The notes beneath the pieces were generated by a model that was not told the DNA's origin, ran no database searches, and saw only the letters and a program-made list of their open reading frames with translations. Position numbers and translations under genes: made by a program. This document shows, in pieces, positions 54,841 through 64,000 of a stretch of DNA of 64,000 nt; within the stretch, counting starts at the first letter, position 1, and each line of letters opens with the position of its first letter. Location: contig JASJOG010000080.1 in assembly GCA_030142905.1 (NCBI GenBank), forward strand, positions 1,211,001-1,275,000. Direction: 5' to 3'. The stretch is from Heliopora coerulea. Taxonomy: Eukaryota > Cnidaria > Anthozoa > Scleralcyonacea > Helioporidae.

Positions 54841-56449
54841 AGGCAAACTGGCAGTTCAACTGTGATAGTTTGATCAGTCTAAACAGTATATAAGTTACAT
54901 TCTTGAGTGATTTTAAAGTTAAATATTTGAGATCCAGGAAAAACAATGCTTACCTAAACAGCACGTGGCATTGTTGAGTGAACACGGAAAAGAGAGTTTC
55001 AGATGTTGTACTCGTCCTTCGGACCCATATTATTTTTATAGCCTTTGAAAAACTCACTAGTGCGTGTTTTTTTCCAAATTGTACGAGAAATCATGCTATT
55101 ACCAATTTATAATATACATGAAAAAAGTATTACAGTGTCAAAAAAGGTAGTTCTGTGCAAATTACTGTATTACCTTTTTTTGGCAGTGTGTTACCTGGAC
55201 ATTGCACTGCTTTTCGCCAATCAGAATTGAGAAATTTTTTCATGTGTATTATTACAGTTGTTACGGAAACACTAAGTGCGTACGTAACAGTGAAGCAAAA
55301 CTGACTTTTGTTCAGCTCAAAAAGAACATCATAGGCAAGAATGAACAATGCACAGCCGTTAAGCACGAAGGATCTAAATGTTCTATCGAATTTTACGCTT
55401 TGTTGCCTTCCGCAACATCATCAAAGGATGAGTGACTGAAATGTTGAAAATGCCGTGGTGTTCGGACAGAAGGTGGGAGTTTTTAATAATACGTCAAATA
55501 TTTGTTTCAGATGAAATTGAAATTTCATTCATGCAAATGTTTCAAACAATATTCGAGCGCTTCATAATGTAGGTTTCCTTTATTATATCACTGAGCTCCG
55601 TATGGCAAATGACATCAATAAGTGGCTGCCAGACCGTGAAACAAGTTTTTCGCACAAAACGGCACACTTTTGATGGTAATTTTGCAAACTTTTTCGAAGC
55701 CAAACGAACAAGGTATAAGGTTTCACGAAGGACAACCAACAAAAACTTGTTTTTCAACTCAAGTAATTTTTTTTTTTCATGATTATAAGCGAAAAGGCCA
55801 ATAAATCGGTATAAACAGACGTGAAGTCATGGGCAAAAACAAACCAGCAAACGTCACCTAGCGAAACAAAAATACGAAAATGGGAAATCGATTAATAAAA
55901 CAGCCAAAATCCTGATAATACATTCCTTATTGATCTCGTTTGCTCGGTCTGTAATGGAAAGTATTTGTCATCATTTTTTTCGTGCAGACCTCAAGCAAAC
56001 ACTTTCCCATACGGATTTCGTTTTCGGTTAATAAGTAATGGCCATTTGATTTTCACGTAGCAATCAATGTAAACAAATAATAGGAATCATCTGATAAAAA
56101 TCTTGCATAGCGGCTATCTTTATGAATTACCACAGGCAACAGTCTGCCCATTGATATCTCTGAGAAGGTGTTGTAAAATCCACGCATGAATTAACCATGC
56201 ACATCATCTCGATGGTACTCGCATGGTTGGAGGTGGGAAAAAAGCTGAGGAACTGTTTATATTAAAAGGAATTAATCTATTTTTAGTTAAAGGGATAATT
56301 TCAACTTCAAGATATCAAGGGTATTCCTTGAAGTAGTCGTTTAGAAACTCAAATGCAAAATTCAAACACACAACATAAAGACAAGTTCTTAAATATCTGT
56401 TATATATATCTTTATACCTTAAATATCTAAATAACAATTATTATTTCAC
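54841..56449 (-). other. Intron of WASHC5 C-terminal pseudogene
   Basis: 1.6 kb. Holds part of the dispersed repeat also seen at 2630-3310 (55920-56010). No other exon recognised. Confidence 0.5.
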
Positions 56450-56578
56450 CTTCTTCAGCGGATCATGGATCCAGCTGACTCAAGATAGGCTGACAGCTCT
56501 GACGTTAAAGGTTTTTCTTCACTTGGGTACGGCTTACTGGGATCTTTATCATGAGCTTCAATGTCTTTGATTAGAGAT
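56450..56578 (-). pseudogene. WASHC5: WASHC5 C-terminal copy, exon with 1-bp loss
   Basis: Acceptor ..tttgtag, donor GTGAAA. Encodes SLIKDIEAHDKDPSKPYPSE, then SELSAYLESAG, where one base is missing before IHDPLKK. Human: LLADIEAHYQDPSLPYPK ... AYLEAAGIHNPLNK. The missing base lies in the ggatcc at about 56467-56472. Confidence 0.83.
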
Positions 56579-56759
56579 CTACAAAGTTGAGAAAAGGATA
56601 GCCTATGAAAAAGACTTCTTTTGCTATTCCAAGTTTTCTTAAACTATGCAATACTTTCTTGATAGGTGTACATTTACTTCTTGAGAATTCATACTAAGCT
56701 ATAAGTGCCCACGTGTGTCCTAAAAACGCAATTTACATATTTGCGCAACGTACACGTTA

Positions 56760-56785
56760 CTTGCTTGCTTGCTTGCTTGCTTACT
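56760..56785. repeat. (CTTG)n microsatellite
   Basis: acttgcttgcttgcttgctt run in a WASHC5 pseudogene intron. Confidence 0.85.
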
Positions 56786-56924
56786 TCTTAGAATCCAACT
56801 TATATATGTACGGAACATAAGTATTACGAACTTAAGTACGTACGTAAGAACTCAGTTTATTTATCTACGTACGTAAGTATACTTTTTATTCATCTACGCA
56901 TGCATTGATGCTCATTTGCCTGAT

Positions 56925-57060
56925 TCCAGATCTACGTAAATGAATATTAATAACATTTTATTAACCGAGAGCGCGGTCATTACTGCTTGCTTCCTGATCT
57001 ACGTATATGAATATTAATCACTTTTTATTAACCGATAGCGCGGTCATTACGGGAAAATAT
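56925..57060. repeat. 67-bp tandem repeat, two copies
   Basis: The gatctacgta.atgaatatta block recurs 67 bases apart (56930 and 56997), followed in both by ttattaaccga.agcgcggtc. Confidence 0.8.
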
Positions 57061-57104
57061 CAGACCGGGGTCTTGACAGTACGTACATAAAAGACCCCGG
57101 TCTG
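57052..57104. repeat. Perfect 23-bp hairpin
   Basis: ggaaaatatcagaccggggt with its exact reverse complement ending gatattttcc, around a short acagtacgtacata-type loop. Confidence 0.85.
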
Positions 57105-58409
57105 ATATTTTCCAGCAATGACGAAGCGGACGAGGTTAATAAAAGGTTTATTATATGGTTTGTTTTAAACGAGCAAAATATACTCAGTCTGGTAAAAATA
57201 TGCTACATTCACATAGCTTGACAAAGAGTTAGTCGTTGAGCGCTTTCGCAGGCACAGTGCACAACGAAAGATCAATTTGCTGTGAATTCCCAAGTAAAAA
57301 CAAATAATTTAGACATATAAATGAAAACAATCCCAGTAAACTGGGTTTTTCTCGTGCAGAACGTTTTTTCAACAGACCAGCAAGTTTTGGCGGGAGAATT
57401 TCCCAGTTGCTTTAAAGGCAAACAAACGAGATTCTGCTACGTTTTAGCAAGGATTAACCAAAACGAGCTGCTTATGACTTGGTTAAATCTTTTCCTCGAT
57501 GACTTTAATGAGAACAGTAGATGAATAAATACAATAACACGAAGTCGTTGGCAAAAACAAGCTCTAAACACAGTGGCGTAACGGACTATGGTCAGGGTTA
57601 GAGCAACTCATAAGGGGTCCCGATGAATTTTTAAAGACAATTGAGAATTAAAGCCTTAAAATTGTCTAAACTAAGTCTATACTAACGGGGTTGACGGGAG
57701 ACCCCGAACAATTCTCATAAGGGTCCCCAGTAGTTCTGTTATGCCATAAACATTTGCTGATGCGAACCAGACCCCGTAATGGACCGGTGCATTACGGGAA
57801 AGTAATGACTGTCAGTCAGAGCGTCTCAGCCAATCAGAATGCTCCATTTCACGGGAAGTAGCACCAACCATATAACTACTTATTAACTGACCACGAACAC
57901 ACCAATGTTCATTTTTGTCCCCAGATGCAATTACTGTGTCCAGAGCCATAAAACTTTTCATGCAGGTGGGCTAGGAACATTGACGGGACCTGGGGATGAG
58001 AATGGCAGATGCTTTTAAGTATGGACGCGGATGAACGCGGCAAATCGAGGATCCCAGAAAAAGCAGAGGTCTAACGTCTTAATAGTGCAGACACTAAATC
58101 AACCACGTTATTCTATCAATGTGTTTCACCTTTATTGTGAACAATTAGGAAAAAACAAGTATGTGGCATAATTTCCTTTTTCTGGTTGCTCATCATGAAG
58201 TTTTATTTTTCTTCTCACGTTGCTATGAGATTTACGCTATACCCACAATAAATTAGGTTCTTAAGTTTTCCTCTCTGAGCGTTTGAATATCAGGAACATC
58301 CGACTACTTATGAACCAATGAAGTCGCAGAACAAACTTCTCAGCGACACGGCTGCATAATGCCCTCAAACGGAAAGTAAATTAGGTGCTTAATTAGTTAT
58401 TCCACTTAC
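57105..58409 (-). other. Intron of WASHC5 C-terminal pseudogene
   Basis: No exon recognised. The open frame 57321-57524 (plus) is unfamiliar. A short match to the dispersed repeat lies at 58260-58340. Confidence 0.45.
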
Positions 58410-58513
58410 TGATTTAAAGTACTAAGGCTGCTCTCGAAATGTTTGGCGTCAAATTTACACGAAAAACTTAATTCATTTTCGATCTATCTTCGATGAAGTT
58501 GCATTTGGCCGAT
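58410..58513 (-). pseudogene. WASHC5: WASHC5 C-terminal copy, exon with nonsense codon
   Basis: Acceptor tttttccag, donor GTAAGTGG. Encodes IGQMQLHRR, TAG (58484-58486), IENELSFSCKFDAKHFESS, LSTLN plus CA. Human [21 protein letters not shown] shows Gln at the stop position, consistent with a CAG to TAG transition. Phase fits both neighbours. Confidence 0.87.
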
Positions 58514-59208
58514 CTGGAAAAACAAAGAGGAAAGCTGACAAGACCATGGATATGACTTGATTTCTGTCAACATTTGAGCTGTAACACACTTTGAACTTTC
58601 AAAGAGAATGTTGACGAGTGAAATGCTTTACGAAACTTCTACGTGTCTGATTTCGTGTGAAATTTTACACGCGTACCATATGTAAATGACGCATTAGTTA
58701 CATGTGTATAACGTAATATTAAATTGTGCGTGAAACTTGAACACACGATAAATATTGAATGTGCAAAACCACATGTAAAAAATTTCCAAAGTGAAATCTT
58801 TTCGCGTGTGATCAAGCGTGATCACAAAATGACACGCGACAAATCACGTGTAGTTTTCGCAAGAGATTCAAGTCAGTCACTCGACATTCAGTAATCAACG
58901 ATAAAGCGCCCATGTTGGTTTCAAATACTACGCGATAGCTAATGAGAATCTTTTGCAAACGTTGAACCAAAATGGCCGCCAAGACGTCATGTAGAAACCC
59001 CCAATGAACTTTATAAAAATGATATTCACGCCTTAAGATATCTTTTCCACTTCAAGCTTACCGAAAAGAAAGGTAACGGAGTGAATCGTTAAGCATCCAC
59101 AGTTTAACAATATCTTGGCCAACAGTATCAATGAACATGCACAGTAAAGATTATTGCATCACTTGAGTGAAGCGCATGCTCAGAGGTACGTTTCGCTACG
59201 TCTTGTTA

Positions 59209-59398
59209 GGTCCTATTTACACGATACGATTGCCGTCGACGATTTTTCATCCAGGGGTATGTAACGTTGTCTCTAATGCACAATTCCTGCTTTCGATTGG
59301 CTCACCGATGTAGTAATACGTCCGGGAGACTCCATCGAGTTAATCGGATATAGTAGAACGAGCTGTCATATACGAGAATCCTATCGTGTGAATGGACC
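59209..59398. mobile_element. MITE family X, copy 2 (compact)
   Basis: ggtcctatttacacgatacg at left; ctatcgtgtgaatggacc at right, inverted. 190 bp, no coding sequence. Same family as 15181-15764. Confidence 0.7.
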
Positions 59399-59509
59399 AC
59401 AAAGTGTAAATGAAAAAAAAAAATATTTAGCACATATTTTTGTAAAATAGTACATTTTCCTAGTAAGTAAATTTGTCCCCTATTTTACCCTTATACCTAT
59501 AATTCATGT

Positions 59510-59960
59510 AATAATTACTACTTCTCGACCGAACGTGACCTTTGTACTTGTGAAACATCGGACCGATGTTTTTAAGTACGGACCGAGACAAGCACAGCAA
59601 GTTGAGGTTCATGTAAAAACAGAGGTCCGATATTTCACTAGTAGAAACCAAACAAGTGAGATGAATTAGTAGTTTGTTATATGGCTTTACTGAAATATAA
59701 TTCACAAGTTCAAAGGTACAGAACGTCGAACTGTAAACACTTATGTTGCCATTTCATATAAAATTTCTTCACCAACTTCACTCTGCTCGGTTACTGTACC
59801 TTTTCTGATTGCTCGTAATACATTCTCACTTCACATATTGTCAAAAATTGTAATTTTTATTAGACACAAGCAAGGCTTTTTTAAATCTCTCCCCCCCTGA
59901 GCGGGCAATACGGGAAATATCCGACTACTTATGAACCAATCAAATTGCAGGATTTCCGTA
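59510..59960 (-). repeat. Dispersed repeat, copy 2 (inverted relative to 2630-3310)
   Basis: Matches the reverse complement of about 2630-3310 in block order, including ttatatggctttactgaaat, aatttcttcaccaacttc and gaccgatgt/gaggtccgat blocks. Lies in a WASHC5 pseudogene intron. Confidence 0.6.
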
Positions 59961-60969
59961 CTCGGAGAGGTCGCTGCCTCAGCTACATAAAAATTTAAGG
60001 TACTAAAGCTGGACCCAATGAAAAAAATGTAAGTTGACGTGGCTATTGAGTGTAAAAAAATTTAAATACAAATATCTCGACATTACCCCAGAAGTAGACG
60101 ATCCCAATCTTTAAGGCGTGAACACCATTTTTATAGTTTATAACAGGCTTGCTGCCAATTCCTGCAGACCCGAAAGACAATGATACGGCCGGCTAAGTTA
60201 GTCTCCCAAACAATAGCGGTTGAATGAGACACTTTTGTCAACGTTCAACCAACATGACCGCCATGACGTGACGCACGCGCAAACCTTCAACCCTGACAAT
60301 TTTGCGCTTTTATGAAAGACGCAACTAAATTCTCTCGCGTAAATAGCCAAGCCCGTCTATTTTTCTCTCTGGCTCGTCGCTTGAGCTTTTGGCTACATAT
60401 GCAGCAGGAAAACAACGATTGTGTCTGCTATAAGCGTAGGGTTACGCTGGAAGTTCTCAAGCAATTCCAAACAAGCAAGCCAGTCAATCACAGTAAAAAC
60501 TGGTTTTGTTCAAAAAATTAGAAAATTTCTTTTGGTTTGGTTGAACGATTTCATCTTAAGACATGTGATCACTAGTTTGCGTCAAGAGTCTAGTTGAGAC
60601 AAAGCAAATTAGCATCTTTACGTCATGAGTGTCTTCCGAGAAAGCGTTGCACCTAAGTTCATAATAAAACAGCACTGCGGCTATTTATTGTTCTGAAATT
60701 TTAGAATTATCAGTAAAAATCTGAAACTTTAAACTTTAAAACTCGACGGTATCACAAACATTTTTGTGGGGATTTTAAAATTGTTAATCAACTCAAACAC
60801 GGGGCTGATGTTCCGTTGTCAATTGAAATGCACCAGGTTCACAAACTTGACAGTCAAGAATTTAGAGTGTGGTTAAAATTGAAATGTCTTTTTATACCCA
60901 CTCACAAAAGTAGATGGAGCGACCTAGAACTCAAATGACTAGAACGTCATTGAGGAACTGTTGAATTAC
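59961..60969 (-). other. Intron of WASHC5 C-terminal pseudogene
   Basis: No exon recognised between 58513 and 60970 beyond the elements listed. Confidence 0.45.
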
Positions 60970-61049
60970 CTTTATAATGGTGTCCAGGAATTGAGACCAT
61001 AGCTTAACACACTTCTGAGAGGCTTGGGAATAAATCTTGACAGGATTGG
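60970..61049 (-). pseudogene. WASHC5: WASHC5 C-terminal copy, exon (open)
   Basis: Acceptor ctatttcag, donor GTAATT. Two bases plus 26 codons: NPVKIYSQASQKCVKLWSQF, LDTIIK. Human [20 protein letters not shown] aligns. Phase fits (G|CC gives Ala). Confidence 0.83.
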
Positions 61050-61126
61050 CTGAAATAGAACACATGTTAAAGAACAAATGTCTTGAACCTTTTGACAGTT
61101 TCAGAACAGATTCAGTTAACTCTTAC

Positions 61127-61229
61127 CGGCTATCTTCTTCACAGGCGTTAAATAACAGGCAAGGTTTTCAAGAACACCACGAACGACTTGATCTTTCTTA
61201 AGTGCATTATAAACTATCCTTACAAAAGT
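61127..61229 (-). pseudogene. WASHC5: WASHC5 C-terminal copy, exon (open)
   Basis: Acceptor catcttgcag, donor GTAAGA. 34 codons plus one base: TFVRIVYNALKKDQVVRGVL, ENLACYLTPVKKIA. Corresponds to human [20 protein letters not shown] and following residues. Confidence 0.83.
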
Positions 61230-61264
61230 CTGCAAGATGTGCAAATGAACAAAAGAAAAACGTA

Positions 61265-61370
61265 TTGACAAGCAAACAAATAAATAAATAACTTAGCAAA
61301 CGAATAGAAAAAATCCAAACAAACAGAAAATAAATAAATAAATGAACAAATGAACAAATAAATAAACAAA
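61265..61370. repeat. A-rich (AAAT/AAAC)n simple repeat
   Basis: aaataaataaataa and aaacaaacaaat runs on the plus strand, resuming at 61808-61845 after the inserted element. The element at 61373-61806 therefore inserted into a pre-existing simple repeat. Confidence 0.85.
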
Positions 61371-61372
61371 TA

Positions 61373-61806
61373 CCGTAGAATCCCAAAAATAGCGGCCTCC
61401 GAAAGTGGCGGCGCTTCCGAAAATACCTTGTTTCCGCGAGTTACAATGAATACAGTTGACGATGATGCTGATACTCAACAGTTGGTACTCAACACTTGAC
61501 AGTGTTGTTTCAGTCATTGCTTGAGTAACTTTAAATTAATAAGTTTCAAATCTCGACACAACAAAAGTAAAGTAAAACTGTCAAAGTTGCAATGAAGTAA
61601 AAGGAGACAAATGTGGTAAATTTAAAGCCATTAAAGGAGCAAAAAAACCAGTTATTTCCATAGCATGTTTACGTGCTTTACTACACGAAAATAACGACCT
61701 CTCAAAAGTAGCTGCCCCTGGAAGGTAGCGCCCCCCTGAAAGTAGCGGCCCTCAATGGCGGATAAATCCGAAAGTAACGAGGACCGCTATTTTCGGGATT
61801 CTACGG
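61373..61806. mobile_element. MITE with CCGTAGAATCCC termini and TA duplication
   Basis: Left CCGTAGAATCCCAAAAATAG and right ctattttcgggattctacgg are inverted copies with one mismatch over 20 bases. TA lies on each side (61371-61372, 61807-61808), as for Tc1/mariner/pogo-type elements. 434 bp, with no transposase. Internal ccgaaagt/ggcggc repeats mirror each other at both ends. Confidence 0.85.
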
Positions 61807-62204
61807 TAAACAAATAAGCAACCAAACAAACAAACAAACGAACTCTTATACAAATTAATCAGATCGCATTCGGATAGAAAGAATATACTATAGCATCTGT
61901 TGTGATCAAATTGAGACTACTTTTCTTTCCCTTTTTTTCCCAAGAGCCGAATCAGATCGTTTCTACGGAAGCTTTCCAATATGGTTTGACTGGTGAATAT
62001 GTTTACTTTTGAAAAAGAATCGGCCATATACTCCATGAGATTCCCACGACCCGTTTGAGCTCTGTACAAGTGGGTCAACTTTTACAGGGCATGTTTATAA
62101 AGCATTCGTTATCATCACAGCATAATTATCGATATGTAGTGGGTACTTTCACGAACTACTAGACTTGACGCGGTGCGCAATAATTTTAGTTGTTTTCATC
62201 TAAC

Positions 62205-62367
62205 CTGCAATTCTTTGACTATCATGAACGACAACAGTTTGTCCAAGCCAGTCAAACCAAAAGTATGGACGCTGAACTGCAGTTTACGAAACAACAGCAA
62301 GTTCGCCACTTCCTCTTTAGTTCTGTTGTCGTACCAGGCTCCGTTCTCCTCGATGTAAAATGTACTT
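62205..62367 (-). pseudogene. WASHC5: WASHC5 C-terminal copy, exon (open)
   Basis: Acceptor cttacatag, donor GTTAGA. One base plus 54 codons: [54 protein letters not shown]. Human: NTWYDMKTHQEV ... [20 protein letters not shown]. The best-conserved exon of this fragment. Confidence 0.9.
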
Positions 62368-62875
62368 CTATGTAAGAGAGAAAAATCCGAAAAAGCAGGC
62401 TTAGCGCCAGTCATATTGGTAAATATTCACTTACACAGAGTTTTGTCGACTCGAGTCGCACTCGACTTGCAAAATTTTGACTTGAGACTTGCGTTTGACT
62501 TAAACCTACAAGTACTATTATTGCAACCAAACATGAAACGAAAAGCGAGAGTAATCAGAGACAGTTTCGTTATTACACAGTAATTATCCGATATGAGAGC
62601 CAGTACCATCAGACATTGTTGATCGATAGCGTTCGTGCTTGATTACACGTTTGGAGATATGGAGTTTATCTTCACGTATGCCACAAGTGGCTATGCCATC
62701 GTGGCAGATCAAACTGAACACTCAAAGATACATTCCATTTCTCCACAGGTTCATGTATTATTCTCCATTTCAGTAGCAACCCGTTCCACAAGATTGTTCT
62801 CAAATTGTAAAAAACACGAGAAAAGAATGGACACTCATAAATCAAAAGAAAAATAAATAACAAATTGCTTCTGAC

Positions 62876-62994
62876 TTTGGATCGGTGATTCTTAAAATTT
62901 TTCTCGCAACCCGTCCAATGAAGTTCACGGATTCATCAACGGGTGGAAATTTAGGAATTGGGATTGACTGGTAGATGGACAGCCAGTCGTAGAC
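62876..62994 (-). pseudogene. WASHC5: WASHC5 C-terminal copy, exon (open)
   Basis: Acceptor cattttcag, donor GTCAGA (weak). 39 codons plus 2 bases: [39 protein letters not shown]. Human: [20 protein letters not shown] ... RLCREILRITDP. The carried AA joins A of the next exon to give Lys. Confidence 0.9.
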
Positions 62995-63164
62995 CTGAAA
63001 ATGATAGTTCCACAGTTCACTGGACGTTTGATGCTTCCTCACAGTCATCGGTCACTTTACACTAATCTACGTAACGATAAGTAACGGTTCTTTACGAACC
63101 AGTAAGTCGCGCCAAGTGACTTCAGGTTAATTCAAGTCACTTTATCAATACCATATTTTACCTC

Positions 63165-63475
63165 CCTTTAAACCCTTGCCAAACGTTTTCAACATTGTAG
63201 AGCAATGTTAAACGATGTTGAAGTCAGAGATGGCCAAACGCATTCAACATATCCCACTGTCGGCAATACCAGTATATAAATGTTGAACGCTTGTTGAACA
63301 AAACTTTGAACATGCTCAAATGCTTTTTATTATTTTTCAACATCGTTCAACATCACTCAACAACGTTCACCATCATTCAATATGGGTGGTCAAACGTGTT
63401 CCACATGTTGCATGCGACAATATTGAACGATGTTCAATGAAATACTGAAAGCCTTTGGTCAGGGCTTTACTCATC
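63165..63475. mobile_element. MITE-like element rich in TTCAACAT/ATGTTGAA palindromes
   Basis: Outer segments aacccttgccaaacgttttc and gaaagcctttggtcagggctt are roughly inverted copies. Between them gttcaacat, atgttgaac and caatattgaacgatgttca recur in both orientations at least ten times. No coding sequence. Confidence 0.55.
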
Positions 63476-63957
63476 AAGCATACCTAACCAGAACTCAGCG
63501 TAACGTATCAGTGAGAATGCGCATATGCTAGGGTCATTTATAGTTCAAGCAATTGCGCATGCTCGTTGATACATTACACGCAGGTAACGATAGTAACCTG
63601 GACCAGTGGAACTTTGGAGCCCTCCTCTTACGACCATTGACCTTCCCGCACTTTGTGCCTTGAAGTCTTTAACGGACCATGTACAAAAAAGCAAGGGTAC
63701 TGATCAAGTCAGGATCCGACATCGTAAAACCTCGACTATTCAGCAATCAATCAGCATGCGCAATTTCAAGAGCGGCCAGAAAAACAAGCACAGCCAGATG
63801 TTTTCTTTGACTTTCACCTTTAAGAAAGTTGCTCGAAGTTTACGCACAAGCGAAGGACTTTTTTTGATCCCACTTTGCATGTTTACAGTATAACTGAAGC
63901 CAAGAAAGAGAAAAGAGAGCTTTTTATTGTCACAAATGTTAATATTGCAGTTTTTGT
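63476..63957. other. Non-coding stretch, no further WASHC5 exon seen
   Basis: The next upstream exon of the WASHC5 fragment is not found here. The plus-strand open frame 63606-63893 is not recognisable. Confidence 0.4.
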
Positions 63958-64000
63958 TTGAGAAACGTGAGAGCTGGGATATATCTTAAGAGAGATGAAT
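63958..64000 (-). mobile_element. SINE tail, reversed, cut by window end
   Basis: atatcttaagagagatgaat and the preceding gagaaacgtgagagctggg are the reverse complement of the 3' part of the SINEs at 9885-10045 and 10122-10288. Confidence 0.7.

Larger units (their letters stand above)
53250..62994 (-). pseudogene. WASHC5: WASHC5 (strumpellin) C-terminal fragment, unprocessed pseudogene
   Basis: Eight minus-strand exons (62876-62994, 62205-62367, 61127-61229, 60970-61049, 58410-58513, 56450-56578, 54642-54738, 53250-53404) match, in order and with consistent splice phases, about residues 880-1125 of human strumpellin. The first four are open. The fifth has a TAG for an expected Gln codon; the sixth lacks one base; the last has a damaged acceptor, one extra base and another TAG. 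The final coding exon is not found. It cannot make a normal C-terminus. Upstream exons would lie right of 64000. Retained introns show it arose by DNA duplication or is an inactivated gene. Alternatively, some lesions could be sequencing errors, but four or five independent ones make this unlikely. Confidence 0.87.

Noticed and set aside
5748..62994. A single intact WASHC5 gene spanning the window
   Set aside because: Exon order is reversed (C-terminal part upstream), the middle ~700 residues are missing, and there are multiple frame lesions.
53250..62994. Processed (retro) pseudogene of WASHC5
   Set aside because: Introns with GT and mostly AG borders are retained at every exon boundary, and there is no poly-A tract.

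Overview
This is an AT-rich, intron-rich, transposon-dense animal nuclear sequence. The mix of elements (Penelope-like and R2-type retroelements, Crypton-like recombinase, Tigger, hAT) together with an ankyrin-repeat/Death-domain gene suggests a cnidarian, probably a stony coral. That assignment is an inference from gene content, not a proven identification. There are no operons, rRNA genes or CRISPR arrays, and only one gene in the window looks functional.

Gene content. (1) On the plus strand, three exons (33735-34320, 36858-36914, 37011-37294) splice in phase into an ankyrin-repeat protein ending in a Death domain; its 5' exons are not identified. (2) On the minus strand there are two separate, broken, intron-containing pieces of WASHC5 (strumpellin, a WASH-complex subunit). 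The piece at 13585-5748 carries the first four coding exons. The piece at 62994-53250 carries eight exons from the C-terminal part. In transcription order the C-terminal piece lies upstream of the N-terminal piece, so they cannot be one gene in its normal order. Both carry frameshifts, and the C-terminal piece also has in-frame stops and a lost splice acceptor.

Layout. 1-5.7 kb: tandem repeats, a dispersed repeat, a non-autonomous hAT element with an 8-bp target duplication, and a 630-bp ATTACC/ATTATC microsatellite. 5.7-13.6 kb: WASHC5 N-terminal pseudogene, with introns holding SINEs, hairpin MITEs and a decayed second copy of exon 2. 13.7-15.8 kb: hAT remnant and a composite MITE. 17.7-20.6 kb: a full-length but dead hAT element with perfect 8-bp target duplication and a nested insertion. 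20.6-33.7 kb: little recognisable apart from a MITE and a large inverted repeat at 25.2-26.2 kb. 33.7-37.3 kb: ankyrin/Death-domain gene. 38.3-50.8 kb: a transposon graveyard (Tigger, telomere-like repeat, Crypton-like recombinase, Penelope-like element, two R2-type LINE pieces, Ty3/Gypsy 5' end). 51.4-52.5 kb: a foldback element. 53.2-63.0 kb: WASHC5 C-terminal pseudogene with MITEs in its introns. The window ends in a reversed SINE tail.

All exon calls come from manual reading of splice signals, frame continuity and recalled similarity to human strumpellin. No alignment or database search was run.
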